Below are positions 1-8,597 of a stretch of 64,000 bases of DNA, one piece after another. The notes beneath the pieces are model-generated. The model did no database searches and was not told the DNA's origin. It worked only from the letters and a program-made list of their open reading frames with translations. The position numbers were made by a program, and so were the translations under genes. The stretch comes from Pyxidicoccus xibeiensis. GTDB lineage: Bacteria; Myxococcota; Myxococcia; Myxococcales; Myxococcaceae. Each line of letters opens with the position of its first letter. Within the stretch, counting starts at the first letter, position 1. The DNA is taken from contig NZ_JAJVKV010000019.1 of assembly GCF_024198175.1 (NCBI RefSeq), positions 1 through 64,000 on the forward strand, in the 5' to 3' direction.

Positions 1-104
1 ACCGGATGACCGCGGTCAACCAACTGCTCGTACGTCCGAGCCGCGAGCACCTGAGTCCGTTTCGGCCGGAGCACACGCACTCGCGGCCGTCTGCTCCCCG
101 CCAT
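1..104 (-). CDS. possible N-terminal part of a gene running off the left edge
   Basis: Reading the minus strand from an ATG at 104 gives an open frame of 34 codons to the window edge, beginning MAGSRRPRVRVLRPKRTQV. It follows the MOSC gene on the same strand after a 74-base gap containing an AT-rich patch (TTAATTTTTT, near 160-169). Third-position GC is lower than in the neighbouring genes and no strong ribosome-binding site is seen, so this may be a chance frame. I do not recognise the peptide. Confidence 0.22.
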   Translation of the reverse strand, partial: MAGSRRPRVRVLRPKRTQVLAARTYEQLVDRGHP

Positions 105-178
105 GGCGAGTCATGCTCGCACTGCGGAGCTTATGCATCCATCGGACGCATCAGTATCGTTAATTTTTTCTCACGCCC

Positions 179-793
179 TCAGCTCAGCTGGCCCTTTCTG
201 TTCACAGGACTTCCTGGCAGCACATACGTCACGGGCTTCGGCAGCATCACCCGCACCGCGTCGCCCGCGCGGATGACGCCGGGCCGGTCCACCCAGGCCA
301 CCAGGCCCCGGCGCTCCCAGGCGGCCTTCACGAAGCGGCTCGCCAGCTTTGGGATTCCGGGATGGTGTCCCTCGATGACCTTCCCCGGGCCGGTGCACGG
401 CTCGTTCTCCCCCTCCACCGCCAGCACCGCGTCCTCGGGGAAGAACAGCCGCGTGCCCGGCGGAAGCTGCGTCAGCCTGGGGATGCCTTCCACCTCCAGG
501 TTGGCCCCCAGCCACGACGCCAGCACGCGCGGGAGCTCCAGCGCGTGCGCCACCTGCGCCAGCTCCTCGGTGGACACCAGCGAGAGCTGCCGCGTGTTGC
601 GGATGGGCGTCCCCCTGGGGAACCACGGCGTGCGCACGTCCGACAGGCGCGTCAGCCCCGCGTGCCTGTCCCCTTCGATGCCCTCGAAGGACAGCCGCAC
701 CTCGGGCAGGTCATGGGTGACGAAGCTCTTTTGCTCGGTGCAGACGAGGACGCGCACGGTGCGTCCGACCAGCGCTGGAGGAGTACGGGCCAT
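179..793 (-). CDS. MOSC domain-containing protein
   Basis: A 204-aa soluble protein matching a stand-alone MOSC domain, the fold shared by molybdenum-cofactor sulfurase C-termini and YiiM-type proteins. Visible family features are the start of the domain with EGIEGDRHAG (about residues 37-46), an NTRQLSLVS segment near 66-74, and ENEPCTGPGKVIEG near 129-142, which carries the conserved Cys expected to bind sulfur or Mo-cofactor. The C-terminus (GDAVRVMLP) is typical. It lies 43 bases downstream of the metallo-beta-lactamase gene on the same strand and could be co-transcribed. The substrate is unknown; stand-alone MOSC proteins are often linked to N-hydroxylated-compound reduction or sulfur carrier chemistry, but nothing here decides that. 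Confidence 0.85.
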   Translation of the reverse strand: MARTPPALVGRTVRVLVCTEQKSFVTHDLPEVRLSFEGIEGDRHAGLTRLSDVRTPWFPRGTPIRNTRQLSLVSTEELAQVAHALELPRVLASWLGANLEVEGIPRLTQLPPGTRLFFPEDAVLAVEGENEPCTGPGKVIEGHHPGIPKLASRFVKAAWERRGLVAWVDRPGVIRAGDAVRVMLPKPVTYVLPGSPVNRKGQLS

Positions 794-836
794 GGCCCCG
801 TTCTAACCCGGCCCGGCCTCCTGTGCTCCGCGCGCG

Positions 837-1814
837 TCAGAGCAGGGTGAGCTGCTGCGGCTTGCCCCCGAGCGGCCGTGCATCCACACCCGCGTCGCGC
901 AGCGCCTGTGCCAGCTCCTCCGCGAAGCCGTGGCAGGTAATCACCTCGTTGGCGCCCGTCGCCTTCGCGTAGGACAGCAGCGAGGGGAAGTCCGCGTGGT
1001 CCGACAGCGGGAAGGCCACGTCCGCGCCGTAGCGCCGCGCCGCCCCCGGGTCCACCGCCCAGCCCGTCAGCACCGCCGTGGCGCGGGGCCACAGGTGCGC
1101 CAGGGCACCTCCGCGCGCCTGGTGCGGAGGAATGAAGAGCACCTCGCCCGGCTCCACCTTGCCGCTGAAGAGGCGCAGGTTCTCGATGGGCACGCCCAGC
1201 TCCGCGTAGAGCTGCGCGACTTCGTAGATGGAGGAATGCGCCACCAGCGAAAAGCCCCGGTCTGCGAGCTGCTTCATCGCCTCCTGGCTCTTGCCCAGCG
1301 GGTAGCCGAGCAGCACGGGCACCGCGCCCCGCTCGAGCTGCTTTCGCACCCACGCCTCCACCTGCCCTATCACCTCCGCGCGCGGCGGGAAGCGGTAGCG
1401 CGGGTGGCCGAAGGTGGACTCGATGACGAGCGTGTCGCACTCCGCCACCTCCGTCGCCTCGGCCGTGAGGGACGGCGCCACGTTCAAATCACCCGTGTAG
1501 ACAATGCGCTTCCCATCCGCGCGGATGGCGCGCAGCTGCGCGCTGCCCAGGATGTGCCCGGCCGGCAGCAGCTCCAGCACCAGCGGGCCCAGCTCGAAGG
1601 GCTGCCGGTAGGGCACCGCCAGGGGCGCATTCACCGGGCCCAGCCGGTGCGTCATGAAGCGCAGCGTGGCCGCCGTGGCGATGGTGCGCTCATGCCGGGC
1701 GATGTGGTCCGAGTGCCCATGACTGACGAAGCAAAGCGGCGACTTGCGCTTCGCATCCAGGGACAGCTGGGTGCCCGTCAGGTGCATCCCGTTTCGGCGG
1801 AGCTCCACACTCAT
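837..1814 (-). CDS. metallo-beta-lactamase-fold exonuclease-like protein
   Basis: A 325-aa protein of the metallo-beta-lactamase superfamily. The zinc motif reads SHGHSDHIARH near residues 32-42, with the second position histidines arranged as HxHxDH. Other matching blocks are a GHILGSAQL segment, YTGDLN (about 106-111), IESTFGHPRYRFPPR, and a C-terminal CHGFAEELAQAL. This arrangement fits the mRNA 3'-end processing factor / DNA-ligase-associated exonuclease group rather than hydrolases such as glyoxalase II. No LigD or helicase partner is adjacent, but a Ku gene occurs 27 kb away in the window. The MOSC gene follows on the same strand. The nuclease role is inferred from family resemblance. 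Confidence 0.8.
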   Translation of the reverse strand: MSVELRRNGMHLTGTQLSLDAKRKSPLCFVSHGHSDHIARHERTIATAATLRFMTHRLGPVNAPLAVPYRQPFELGPLVLELLPAGHILGSAQLRAIRADGKRIVYTGDLNVAPSLTAEATEVAECDTLVIESTFGHPRYRFPPRAEVIGQVEAWVRKQLERGAVPVLLGYPLGKSQEAMKQLADRGFSLVAHSSIYEVAQLYAELGVPIENLRLFSGKVEPGEVLFIPPHQARGGALAHLWPRATAVLTGWAVDPGAARRYGADVAFPLSDHADFPSLLSYAKATGANEVITCHGFAEELAQALRDAGVDARPLGGKPQQLTLL

Positions 1815-1996
1815 GGCAGGGCCCCGGGATATAGCGCGTCCGCGCGCGCGGGGCCCTCCTCACTTCCGCTCCCCGCCCGCCCGCCCGCAGGGCAGGCCCA
1901 CCTCCCAGGGAGGACGGCGTCCGCGTCCCACTCGGAGTCCGTGAAGCGCCCACACGGAACGAGGCCCGCCAGCGCCTGCCCTGGCACGTCCAGCCG

Positions 1997-2932
1997 CTAC
2001 GCCGTCCGCGAGCGCCACCACGTCCAGGCCGCGGCACCCACGTCCGACACCAGCACGCCCACGAGGATGAGGCCGCCGCCCGCCCACTCGCGCGCGCCCA
2101 GCACCTCGTAGCCCAGCGCCACCGAGTACGCCGCGGCGTACACCGGCTCCATGGAGTAGATGACCGCCGCCCGCACCGCCGAGGTGCGCGCCTGTCCCCA
2201 CGTCTGCACGCTGATGGCCACCGCGCTGGCGAGCACGCCGCAGACGAGCACGGCCCCGACGAACGACGGAGTCCACTCCACCCGCCGCGTCACGAAGGGC
2301 AGGCACGCCGCGGACAGCAGCACCACGCTCCACAGCTGCACCGCCACCAGCCCCATCACCCCCTCCTTCGGCGCATAGCGCTCCGTAAGGGTGATGTGGC
2401 ACGCGTACGCCACCGCGCAGCCCAGCGTCAGCACGTCACCCCGCGCCAGCCCGCCGCCTGTCGCGCCCACGTCCGGCCGCGTGAGGAAGTAGAGCCCCAC
2501 CGCCGCCAGCACCACCCCCAGCAGCGACGTGGCCTTCGGCACCCGCTTGAAGAGCACCAGTGACAGCAGCGGGACGAACACCACGCTCATCCCGGTGATG
2601 AAGGCCGAGCGCGACGGCGTGGTGGAGGTGAGCCCCACCGTCTGCATGACGAAGCCCGCGAACAGGAACGCGCCGAGCACCGCGCCGCGCCGCAGGTTCT
2701 GGGGCGCCAGCACCTGCCGCCCCGCCAGCGCGCTCAGCACCACCGCGCCCACGAGGAAGCGCAGCGTGAGGAAGGAGAACGGGTCGCCGTACCCCAGCGC
2801 GTCCTTCACCACCACGAAGGTGACGCCCCAGAAGATGGTGATGAGCGCCAGCGCGCCGTCTGCCTGGAGGCGCTGCACGCGCGCCGGACGGGACGGGCTG
2901 CCGCCCAGCGTGTCGGAAGTCGAGGTGTTCAT
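1997..2932 (-). CDS. DMT-superfamily EamA permease
   Basis: A 311-aa integral membrane protein with about ten hydrophobic segments in two EamA repeats. The first repeat starts with ALITIFWGVTFVVVKDAL and a TLRFLVGA segment; the second has LGCAVAYACHITLTERYA and ends with the typical SMEPVYAAAYSVALG and GGLILVGVLVSD blocks. These are hallmark drug/metabolite transporter motifs. The cargo cannot be told from sequence. It lies 79 bases downstream of the last gene of the putative RiPP operon on the same strand, so it could be its exporter, but the gap and the commonness of this family make that only a possibility. Confidence 0.9.
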   Translation of the reverse strand: MNTSTSDTLGGSPSRPARVQRLQADGALALITIFWGVTFVVVKDALGYGDPFSFLTLRFLVGAVVLSALAGRQVLAPQNLRRGAVLGAFLFAGFVMQTVGLTSTTPSRSAFITGMSVVFVPLLSLVLFKRVPKATSLLGVVLAAVGLYFLTRPDVGATGGGLARGDVLTLGCAVAYACHITLTERYAPKEGVMGLVAVQLWSVVLLSAACLPFVTRRVEWTPSFVGAVLVCGVLASAVAISVQTWGQARTSAVRAAVIYSMEPVYAAAYSVALGYEVLGAREWAGGGLILVGVLVSDVGAAAWTWWRSRTA

Positions 2933-3011
2933 GGGGCGCTACGAGCCGAGGGAGTGCCGGGGAGGAGGCTGCTTCTGGCCCAGGCGCGGCGACAACGCAA
3001 CCCACCGCGTG

Positions 3012-3995
3012 TCACACCGTCAGGTCCTTCTCCAGGACGACCAGGGCCTTGGTCCGGCCCGCCGCGTCCCAGGCCTGGTTGGTGCGCCGGGTGAGCTCCG
3101 GAGCGGCGGGTCGGAAGCCCAGCCCGCCGAAGGTGCGCAGCGAGGCGCTGTTGTCGTCGTCGATGTCCGCCTGGACGCGAGGCTCACCCTGACGCCGGGC
3201 CTCGTCCATCAGGCAGGTCAGCAGGCGGGTGGCCACGCCCATCCGGCGGACCTGCGGCGCCACCACCAGCGAGCGCACCCAGACGCCGTCCAGCGGGAGC
3301 GCCTCCTGGCGATAGGAGTCCACCCAGGCGAAGCCATGCATCCGCCCCTGCGCGTCGAAGGCGCCCGCCGCGGCGCCCCGCCGGTGCGGCTCGGCGAGCC
3401 CCCACCGCTCCCGGAGCTGGCGGCGGAGGAAGCCGGAGGACACCACCAGCCGCTCGCCCGCGAAGACGAGCAGCGCGTCCAGGTCGTCCACGTGCAGCAG
3501 GCGGACCTCCAGCGGTCCCACCAGCGCACGCCGCAGCGGCCTCGACCAGCCGGAGAAGAAGAAGTCCCGCACGCGTCGGTAGACTACCCGTGTCCCGGGC
3601 CGGGCCCACGCCAGGGCCAGCGTCTGCTGCGTCACCCACAGGGCCGGGCGGAAGGGCCGGGGCAGCGGCAGCACCCACTGCCCGCGCCGCACCGCCACCA
3701 CCCGCCCCAGCGTCACGCCGCCCGGCGGGTCCTCGCTCCCCAGCAGCGCCGCCGTCCGCCAGGGCCGCGTGGACACCACCACGTGCGCTACCAGCTGACG
3801 TCCACGCCGCATCAGCGCCACGTCCCCGCGCGCCAGCTGCCCGGGCCCGCAGCGCAGCACCCGCACCGAGTCCCCGCTGCGCAGCAGGGGGTACAGGCTC
3901 CGCCCCGCGCCACGCACCCACAGCCGCTGCCCGGGAGGCAGCGACTCCAGCACGTCCAGCAGCACCTCAGTGGAGGGTGGCTTCCGCGGCGGCAT
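3012..3995 (-). CDS. signal-peptidase-like Ser/His domain fused to GNAT acetyltransferase
   Basis: A 327-aa two-domain protein. Residues about 22-80 resemble the S24/S26 peptidase core: GRSLYPLLRSGDSVRV carries the nucleophile position (Ser33 in the G.S..P.L..GD pattern), and LVAHVVV puts His71 where S26 enzymes have the general base. Lys is usual in bacterial enzymes and His in archaeal/ER-type ones. Residues about 165-327 look like a GNAT acetyltransferase, with a motif-A block VVAPQVRRMGVATRLL near 255-270. The ATG start is supported by GGAGG 9 bases upstream and creates a 29-base overlap with the kinase gene. The context suggests leader removal and N-acetylation of a peptide product. Both activities are inferred; the peptidase-like domain might be inactive or purely structural. 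Confidence 0.75.
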   Translation of the reverse strand: MPPRKPPSTEVLLDVLESLPPGQRLWVRGAGRSLYPLLRSGDSVRVLRCGPGQLARGDVALMRRGRQLVAHVVVSTRPWRTAALLGSEDPPGGVTLGRVVAVRRGQWVLPLPRPFRPALWVTQQTLALAWARPGTRVVYRRVRDFFFSGWSRPLRRALVGPLEVRLLHVDDLDALLVFAGERLVVSSGFLRRQLRERWGLAEPHRRGAAAGAFDAQGRMHGFAWVDSYRQEALPLDGVWVRSLVVAPQVRRMGVATRLLTCLMDEARRQGEPRVQADIDDDNSASLRTFGGLGFRPAAPELTRRTNQAWDAAGRTKALVVLEKDLTV

Positions 3996-4734
3996 GCACC
4001 CACTCCTCCACGAAGCCCGCCACGGCCGGGTCCTTGCGGAACGTCAGCTTCCGGGCCGCCGTGCGCTCCAGCAGCGCGGACAGCCGCTGCAGCACGTCCG
4101 CCGGAGTCACTTCTCCCAGCAGCGGGCGGAACACCTGCCCCGCCAGGGCGGCCAGGGCCTCGCGCGCGGGCACCAGCGCCAGCCGCTCCGCGTCTCCCTT
4201 CTCCAGCAGCAGCAACGCCGCGAGCCGCGCACGGGGCAGCGCCGAGGGCAGGTCCAGGTCCGAGCAGAACGGGCTGCCCTCCACGTGCCCGTCTGGATAG
4301 AGCGCGATGACCTCGTCGGAGAGCACCTTCGCGCCCGCGCCCGCGCACAGCCGAGTGAAGGTGGACTTGCCCGCGCCGCTGGGGCCCAGGGCCACCACCC
4401 CGGCGGTGCCGAAGGCCACGCCTCCCGCATGCAGGAGCAGCCCTCCCTGCCTCAGCGTGGCGAGCTGGAGCGCCACACGCAGCGCCAGCTCCGTGTCGAG
4501 CGCGTCGGCCGGGGGCTCCACCAGGACGGTGTCTCCCTGGAGTGCGAAGCGGGGCCCGGCGGGACGCCGGGGGTCCAGCGGTCCGCCCTCTCCCGCCGGC
4601 ACGCCGCCCACCCTCACGGAGAGGTGGACGGGCGCCTCGGGGGACTCGAAGGGGGCGAGCGTGCAGCGCTCAGCAGTCCGGGAGAGCAGCCGGGCGTCCA
4701 CCTCCACGCCCCAGTCTCCAAACCGCAGCCGCAT
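3967..4734 (-). CDS. HPr-kinase-like P-loop kinase of a RiPP-type operon
   Basis: A 255-aa soluble protein with the fold signature of HPr kinase / PEP-carboxykinase-like proteins. It has LLLHAGGVAFG (His102), the Walker A GPSGAGKST at 117-125, and LSDEVIAL at 138-145, where Asp/Glu would bind magnesium. The N-terminal region (1-95) is unlike classical HprK. Such small HprK homologues are known from lasso-peptide and related RiPP clusters, where one group phosphorylates the precursor peptide. Here the gene starts 15 bases after the putative precursor, with a GGGAGG ribosome-binding site, and overlaps the next gene. No PTS HPr gene is near. The substrate is most likely the peptide encoded just upstream, but this is inference. 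Confidence 0.8.
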   Translation of the reverse strand: MRLRFGDWGVEVDARLLSRTAERCTLAPFESPEAPVHLSVRVGGVPAGEGGPLDPRRPAGPRFALQGDTVLVEPPADALDTELALRVALQLATLRQGGLLLHAGGVAFGTAGVVALGPSGAGKSTFTRLCAGAGAKVLSDEVIALYPDGHVEGSPFCSDLDLPSALPRARLAALLLLEKGDAERLALVPAREALAALAGQVFRPLLGEVTPADVLQRLSALLERTAARKLTFRKDPAVAGFVEEWVHAAAEATLH

Positions 4735-4749
4735 GCCCGCCTCCCTGGC

Positions 4750-4893
4750 TCAACACTGCCCGGTTTCGGGGTCGGGCTGGCAGCCGCTGGGCTGGAAAAG
4801 GTCCGGGACGAGCAGCTTCTCAGAGCGCACCCGAGGGGGGACATACGCCTTCTTCGGGGAGGGGCGGGTCTTGGGGTCCGTCGACGGCTTCAT
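4750..4893 (-). CDS. putative RiPP precursor peptide, 47 aa
   Basis: A very short gene between the FG-GAP lipoprotein and the kinase. The chosen ATG at 4893 has GAGG six bases upstream; an in-frame ATG at 4899 sits directly on that GAGG and is less likely. The product is rich in Pro and Lys. It has KKAYVPPRV at residues 14-22, fitting the YxxPxL/V leader motif that RRE proteins bind in lasso-type precursors, followed by SEKLLVPDLF. The tail from about 35 to 47 (SGCQPDPETGQC) holds the only two cysteines, Cys38 and Cys47, the latter being the last residue. I read residues 1-30 as leader and the tail as core. Placement between PqqD-like, kinase and peptidase/acetyltransferase genes supports this. 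No homologue search was possible. Confidence 0.65.
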   Translation of the reverse strand: MKPSTDPKTRPSPKKAYVPPRVRSEKLLVPDLFQPSGCQPDPETGQC

Positions 4894-4906
4894 GGGCATC
4901 CTCAGC

Positions 4907-7900
4907 TCAGTAATAGACCACAACCTGACCACCGTTGGTGGCGATGTCGCCCACGGAGACATCCAGCAGTCCGTCCCCGTTGAAGTCGAGCACGCCTACG
5001 GTGATTCCCTGCATGCCCAGCGGCTCCAGCATGGACTGGGCGAAGCCCACGCCCTGCGTGACGTCGAACTCGTCTGCCTCTCCCCCCTTGCTGAAGAAGA
5101 AGTAGGCGGACGAGGGCGTGCGGTTCTGGCCGATGATGAGATCCGGCCGCCCGTCGCCATTGAGGTCGCCCGCGCGCACCGCACTCCCGAACTGCCCCGT
5201 GCCGTTGAAGATGGTTGGCGCAGCGGAGAAGTTGCCGTCGCGGAAGAGGAACATGCGGTCCAGCTTGGGCTGCGTCACCAACAGGTCGGCCGTGGAGCCG
5301 CCCACCAAATTTACGTCACCTACGGCCTCGGCGCCGAAACCACTGTTGGCGCCGGTGGGGGTAGAAACAGCCAAGCCCGTCACAGACGTGAACGCATGGG
5401 TCAGGTTGAGGTTGGCACCCGACGTGGCCTGGGCTCCGGAGAAGAGCCACACCCGGTTCACCCGGTCATTGGAGCCCGGAATCGCGAAGTCGGGCACACC
5501 GTCGCCAGTCACGTCCCCCATTCGGGCATAGCCACGCGTACGGCCGAAGAAGGCCATGCCCGCGTCGCCGGAGATCTTCACGTCCGCGAGGGCAGCCGGG
5601 ATGATGCAGCCCACCCCGCTGCTGCACGTCTGCGTGGTGTCGAGGTCCTCGCGGAGCAGCGCACGCCACGCGTCCCGCGAACGGCCGAAGAAGATGAACA
5701 CCCGGCCCGGCGACTCGTTGTGCGCCGCGATGGCCAGCTCCCGCAGGCCGTCGCCGTTGAGGTCGCTGATCATCTTCACGGTGCCGCCGAAGTTGCCCGA
5801 CACGCCGCGCGTCCCCCGAATCTCCAGGGCATCCGCCAGGTCCAGCACCTGGCCACGACGGCCGAGGTACAGGAAGACGCGCCCCCGGCCGCTGGCCCCC
5901 GCAGGGTCGCTCCAGGCGCGCGCGCCGATGGCCAGGTCGTCCACCCGGTCGTCCACCGTGGCGTTGCCCACGTCCCCCAGGTCGAAGTCCGTCGCGAAGA
6001 ATTGGCCGGTGTTCCCCGTCGTGTCGACGGTCTGCCGCAGGGGCGGCTGCGCCACCAGGTCGGCCGCGCCGTAGTAGACGTACGCCGAGCCTATCGACGC
6101 AGTGGTCGCCGCGCCCACCACCAGGTCCTGGCGGCCGTCGCCATTGAGGTCTCCCCGGCCCGACTGGTAGGTCTGATAGCCACCGGCGGTGAGCACCGGG
6201 TTGGCCAGCGTCACCTGCCGCCAGAGGTTGCGAATCTGCTGGGCCACCGGCTGCGGCGTGAAGGCGGCGAAGTTGCCCAGCTCGTCGCGGGCCGTCACCT
6301 CGATGGAGTAGCGCGCCAGCGGCGGCACCGTCAACGTGGCGCGCGTCTGGCCGGCGGGCCGGAGCGCCCCGCCCTCCTGCTTCGCCATCTGCGGATTGAA
6401 GAACGTGGCGTAGCCGTCGATGCCGTTGGGCGCCTGGGCGTTGGTCGTCCACCGCAGGTCATAGCCCGCGGGGGTGCCCGAAGCGCCGTCATCCCCGCTG
6501 GCCGTCCACTCCACCTCCACCGTCGCCGCGCGCGCGTTCGTCAGCTCGCGGCGGGTCACGCTGATGGGGGCCGGAGGCACCACGTCCACGGTGGCCGTGG
6601 CGGCGCGGCGGACTTCATTGCCGGACGGGTCCGTCACCCGCAGCTCCAGCGTGCCGGAGGTGTTGTGTGGCAGCGTCACGCGCACGGCCGTCGGCGCGCC
6701 TTCGACGACGGCCACGGCGGCCGACACCGGCTGGTCCCGGTAGAAGAACTGGATGCTGCCACCCGCGGCCTGGCTCACCGTGACCTGGAAGTCCGCCGTG
6801 GCGTCGCCACCCGCCTCCAGGTCCGCCACGTAGCCCGGCGTCGGCGTCGCCACCGGGAAGAGGTTGGCGTTGTTGGCCGATACGAAGAAGAGCGTGGTGG
6901 CCGCGGGGATGACGGCGGTGAGCACCGGTACGGTGATGTCCACCGTCACGTCCACCGAGTCCTCGCTGCGCTCGCCGAGCACGTTGACCGCGGCGGCGGT
7001 GAAGCGCGTGGAGGCCCCATCATCCAGCGTCACGTCGAAGAGGAAGCGACCCGCCGAGTCCACCGTGGTGGTCGGCGCGGCGCCCGGGGCGCCCTGCCGG
7101 GTGAGGGACACCGAGCGGCCCAGGCAGCCGGGCGCGCGGCCCTCCAGGCGGTACTGCAGGCCCGCCGTGGCCGGGTCCCGGTCGTCCCGGGCCAGCAGGC
7201 GGACGGACTCGCCCGCGGGCGCCGTCAGCGCCACCGCACAGGAGGCCACGCGGACGAGCACGTCCGTCGAGCTGTCCCGTGTCACGTTGCCCACCGCGTC
7301 GGTCACCTCCGCCGACACCGTCTGCGAGCCGAGCGGGAGCCCCACCGCGCCCTCCGCCACCCCGCCCGACACCGACAGCTCGCCCACGAGGTTCTCCGCG
7401 GCCGCGCCCACCTTCGAGAAGACACGCACGGTGTGCTGCTCACCCCTCGTCACGAGCACGCGTACGGGCACACCCTGCCCCAGCGCCTGCACCTCCTGGG
7501 TGCTGCCCTGCGCCGGCGTCTCCAGCGTGATGGCCAGCCCCACCAGGTCCACGATGACGTCGCGCGTCTGTGTGGACGTGTTGCCCGCATCGTCCGTGGC
7601 GGTGAACGTCAGCGAGTAGGTCGCCTCGCCCGTGTTGGCGACGGTGAAGTCGTGCGTCACCGCGCCATCCACCGGCGTCAGCGAGACGGCCTCGCCCGCG
7701 GGGCCCAGCACCAGCCGCACCCCGTCCTGCCCCACGTCCGCGGACGTGGTGGCGCTGACGCGCAGCTGGTAGCCCTCCGCGTTGGAGGCGTCCCCGGCGG
7801 GGCCGAGCGCCTCCACCACGGGCGCCGTCACGTTGACCTGCGGCGGCGCGGAGTCCACCTGGAAGCGACGCGCGGCGGACGTCACGTCGGCGCCCCGGTC

Positions 7901-8590
7901 ATCCACCACCGCCACGCAGGACGCTTCCGTCTCACAGGCCGCGGTGCCCAGCGTCGCCAGGAACTCCGTGGTCCCACCCGAGGCCACCGTGAAGGGTGTC
8001 TCCGGCAGGCCGCAGGCGCCCTCGCAGCGCAGCGTGCCCGTCCGGCCCGTCAGCCCCGAGGACTGCACGGTGAAGCGCACCTGGTAGCCGGGCGTGGCCG
8101 CGTCCGCGTCGGCGGCCGCGTTCAGCAGCTGGCCCTCGGTGGGCACCGTCAGGCTCACGCTCGGCGGCGTCGTGTTCACCTGCACGGTGGACGTCTTCGT
8201 GGCCGTGCGCCGCGAGCCCTGCTCCACCACGGAGACGCGCAGCTCGGTGGCGGGCACGCGCAGCTGCGCGGCCGGGAAGCGCGCCGTGGCGCCGTCGATG
8301 ACGGCCGGCGGCCCCGGAATCCACTCCTCCGTGGCGGCCTGGCGCAGCTCCAGCGTGGCGCGCTCCAGCTTCAAGGCGCGGCCGGCCGTGTCACGGGCCG
8401 TGGCCACCACCTCGTACTGGAAGCCATCCGAGGCCGGGTCCGCGTCATCCGCCGACGTCAGCGTCTGGCCCTCCGTCGGCTTGTCGAAGGCGACCTCCAG
8501 CTTCGACTCCACCGGCGGCTTTCCCGGACACCCGGCCAACGTGCACACCGCGACCACCGCGAGCAGCCACTTCCATCCCGCTGAATGCAT
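4907..8590 (-). CDS. giant FG-GAP / Ig-like repeat lipoprotein
   Basis: A 1227-aa surface or periplasmic lipoprotein. The ATG at 8590 is preferred over upstream starts because it gives a signal peptide with lipobox LAGC (Cys21) and has GAGAGG upstream. Residues about 25-700 contain repeated bacterial Ig-like modules, each with TATVDV- or VDITVPVL-type linkers. One fibronectin-III-like module follows (GYDLRWTTN). The last ~420 residues are FG-GAP/integrin-alpha-type propeller repeats with calcium-binding loops of the DLNGDGRQDL, DLNGDGRPDL and DFNGDGLLDV type. The gene starts 7 bases after the PqqD-like gene and ends 13 bases before the peptide gene, so it is inside the operon. It may display, bind or receive the peptide product; no enzymatic motif was seen. 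Confidence 0.88.
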   Translation of the reverse strand: MHSAGWKWLLAVVAVCTLAGCPGKPPVESKLEVAFDKPTEGQTLTSADDADPASDGFQYEVVATARDTAGRALKLERATLELRQAATEEWIPGPPAVIDGATARFPAAQLRVPATELRVSVVEQGSRRTATKTSTVQVNTTPPSVSLTVPTEGQLLNAAADADAATPGYQVRFTVQSSGLTGRTGTLRCEGACGLPETPFTVASGGTTEFLATLGTAACETEASCVAVVDDRGADVTSAARRFQVDSAPPQVNVTAPVVEALGPAGDASNAEGYQLRVSATTSADVGQDGVRLVLGPAGEAVSLTPVDGAVTHDFTVANTGEATYSLTFTATDDAGNTSTQTRDVIVDLVGLAITLETPAQGSTQEVQALGQGVPVRVLVTRGEQHTVRVFSKVGAAAENLVGELSVSGGVAEGAVGLPLGSQTVSAEVTDAVGNVTRDSSTDVLVRVASCAVALTAPAGESVRLLARDDRDPATAGLQYRLEGRAPGCLGRSVSLTRQGAPGAAPTTTVDSAGRFLFDVTLDDGASTRFTAAAVNVLGERSEDSVDVTVDITVPVLTAVIPAATTLFFVSANNANLFPVATPTPGYVADLEAGGDATADFQVTVSQAAGGSIQFFYRDQPVSAAVAVVEGAPTAVRVTLPHNTSGTLELRVTDPSGNEVRRAATATVDVVPPAPISVTRRELTNARAATVEVEWTASGDDGASGTPAGYDLRWTTNAQAPNGIDGYATFFNPQMAKQEGGALRPAGQTRATLTVPPLARYSIEVTARDELGNFAAFTPQPVAQQIRNLWRQVTLANPVLTAGGYQTYQSGRGDLNGDGRQDLVVGAATTASIGSAYVYYGAADLVAQPPLRQTVDTTGNTGQFFATDFDLGDVGNATVDDRVDDLAIGARAWSDPAGASGRGRVFLYLGRRGQVLDLADALEIRGTRGVSGNFGGTVKMISDLNGDGLRELAIAAHNESPGRVFIFFGRSRDAWRALLREDLDTTQTCSSGVGCIIPAALADVKISGDAGMAFFGRTRGYARMGDVTGDGVPDFAIPGSNDRVNRVWLFSGAQATSGANLNLTHAFTSVTGLAVSTPTGANSGFGAEAVGDVNLVGGSTADLLVTQPKLDRMFLFRDGNFSAAPTIFNGTGQFGSAVRAGDLNGDGRPDLIIGQNRTPSSAYFFFSKGGEADEFDVTQGVGFAQSMLEPLGMQGITVGVLDFNGDGLLDVSVGDIATNGGQVVVYY

Positions 8591-8597
8591 GAGCCTC

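Noticed and set aside
6-806. 266-codon plus-strand open frame opposite the MOSC gene
   Set aside because: It is the shadow of the minus-strand MOSC gene in GC-rich DNA, with no recognisable protein pattern.
4307-8584. 1425-codon plus-strand open frame opposite the FG-GAP lipoprotein
   Set aside because: Composition is Arg/His/Gly-rich typical of an antisense frame, with no domain pattern; the minus-strand frame has a signal peptide, FG-GAP repeats and proper ribosome-binding site.
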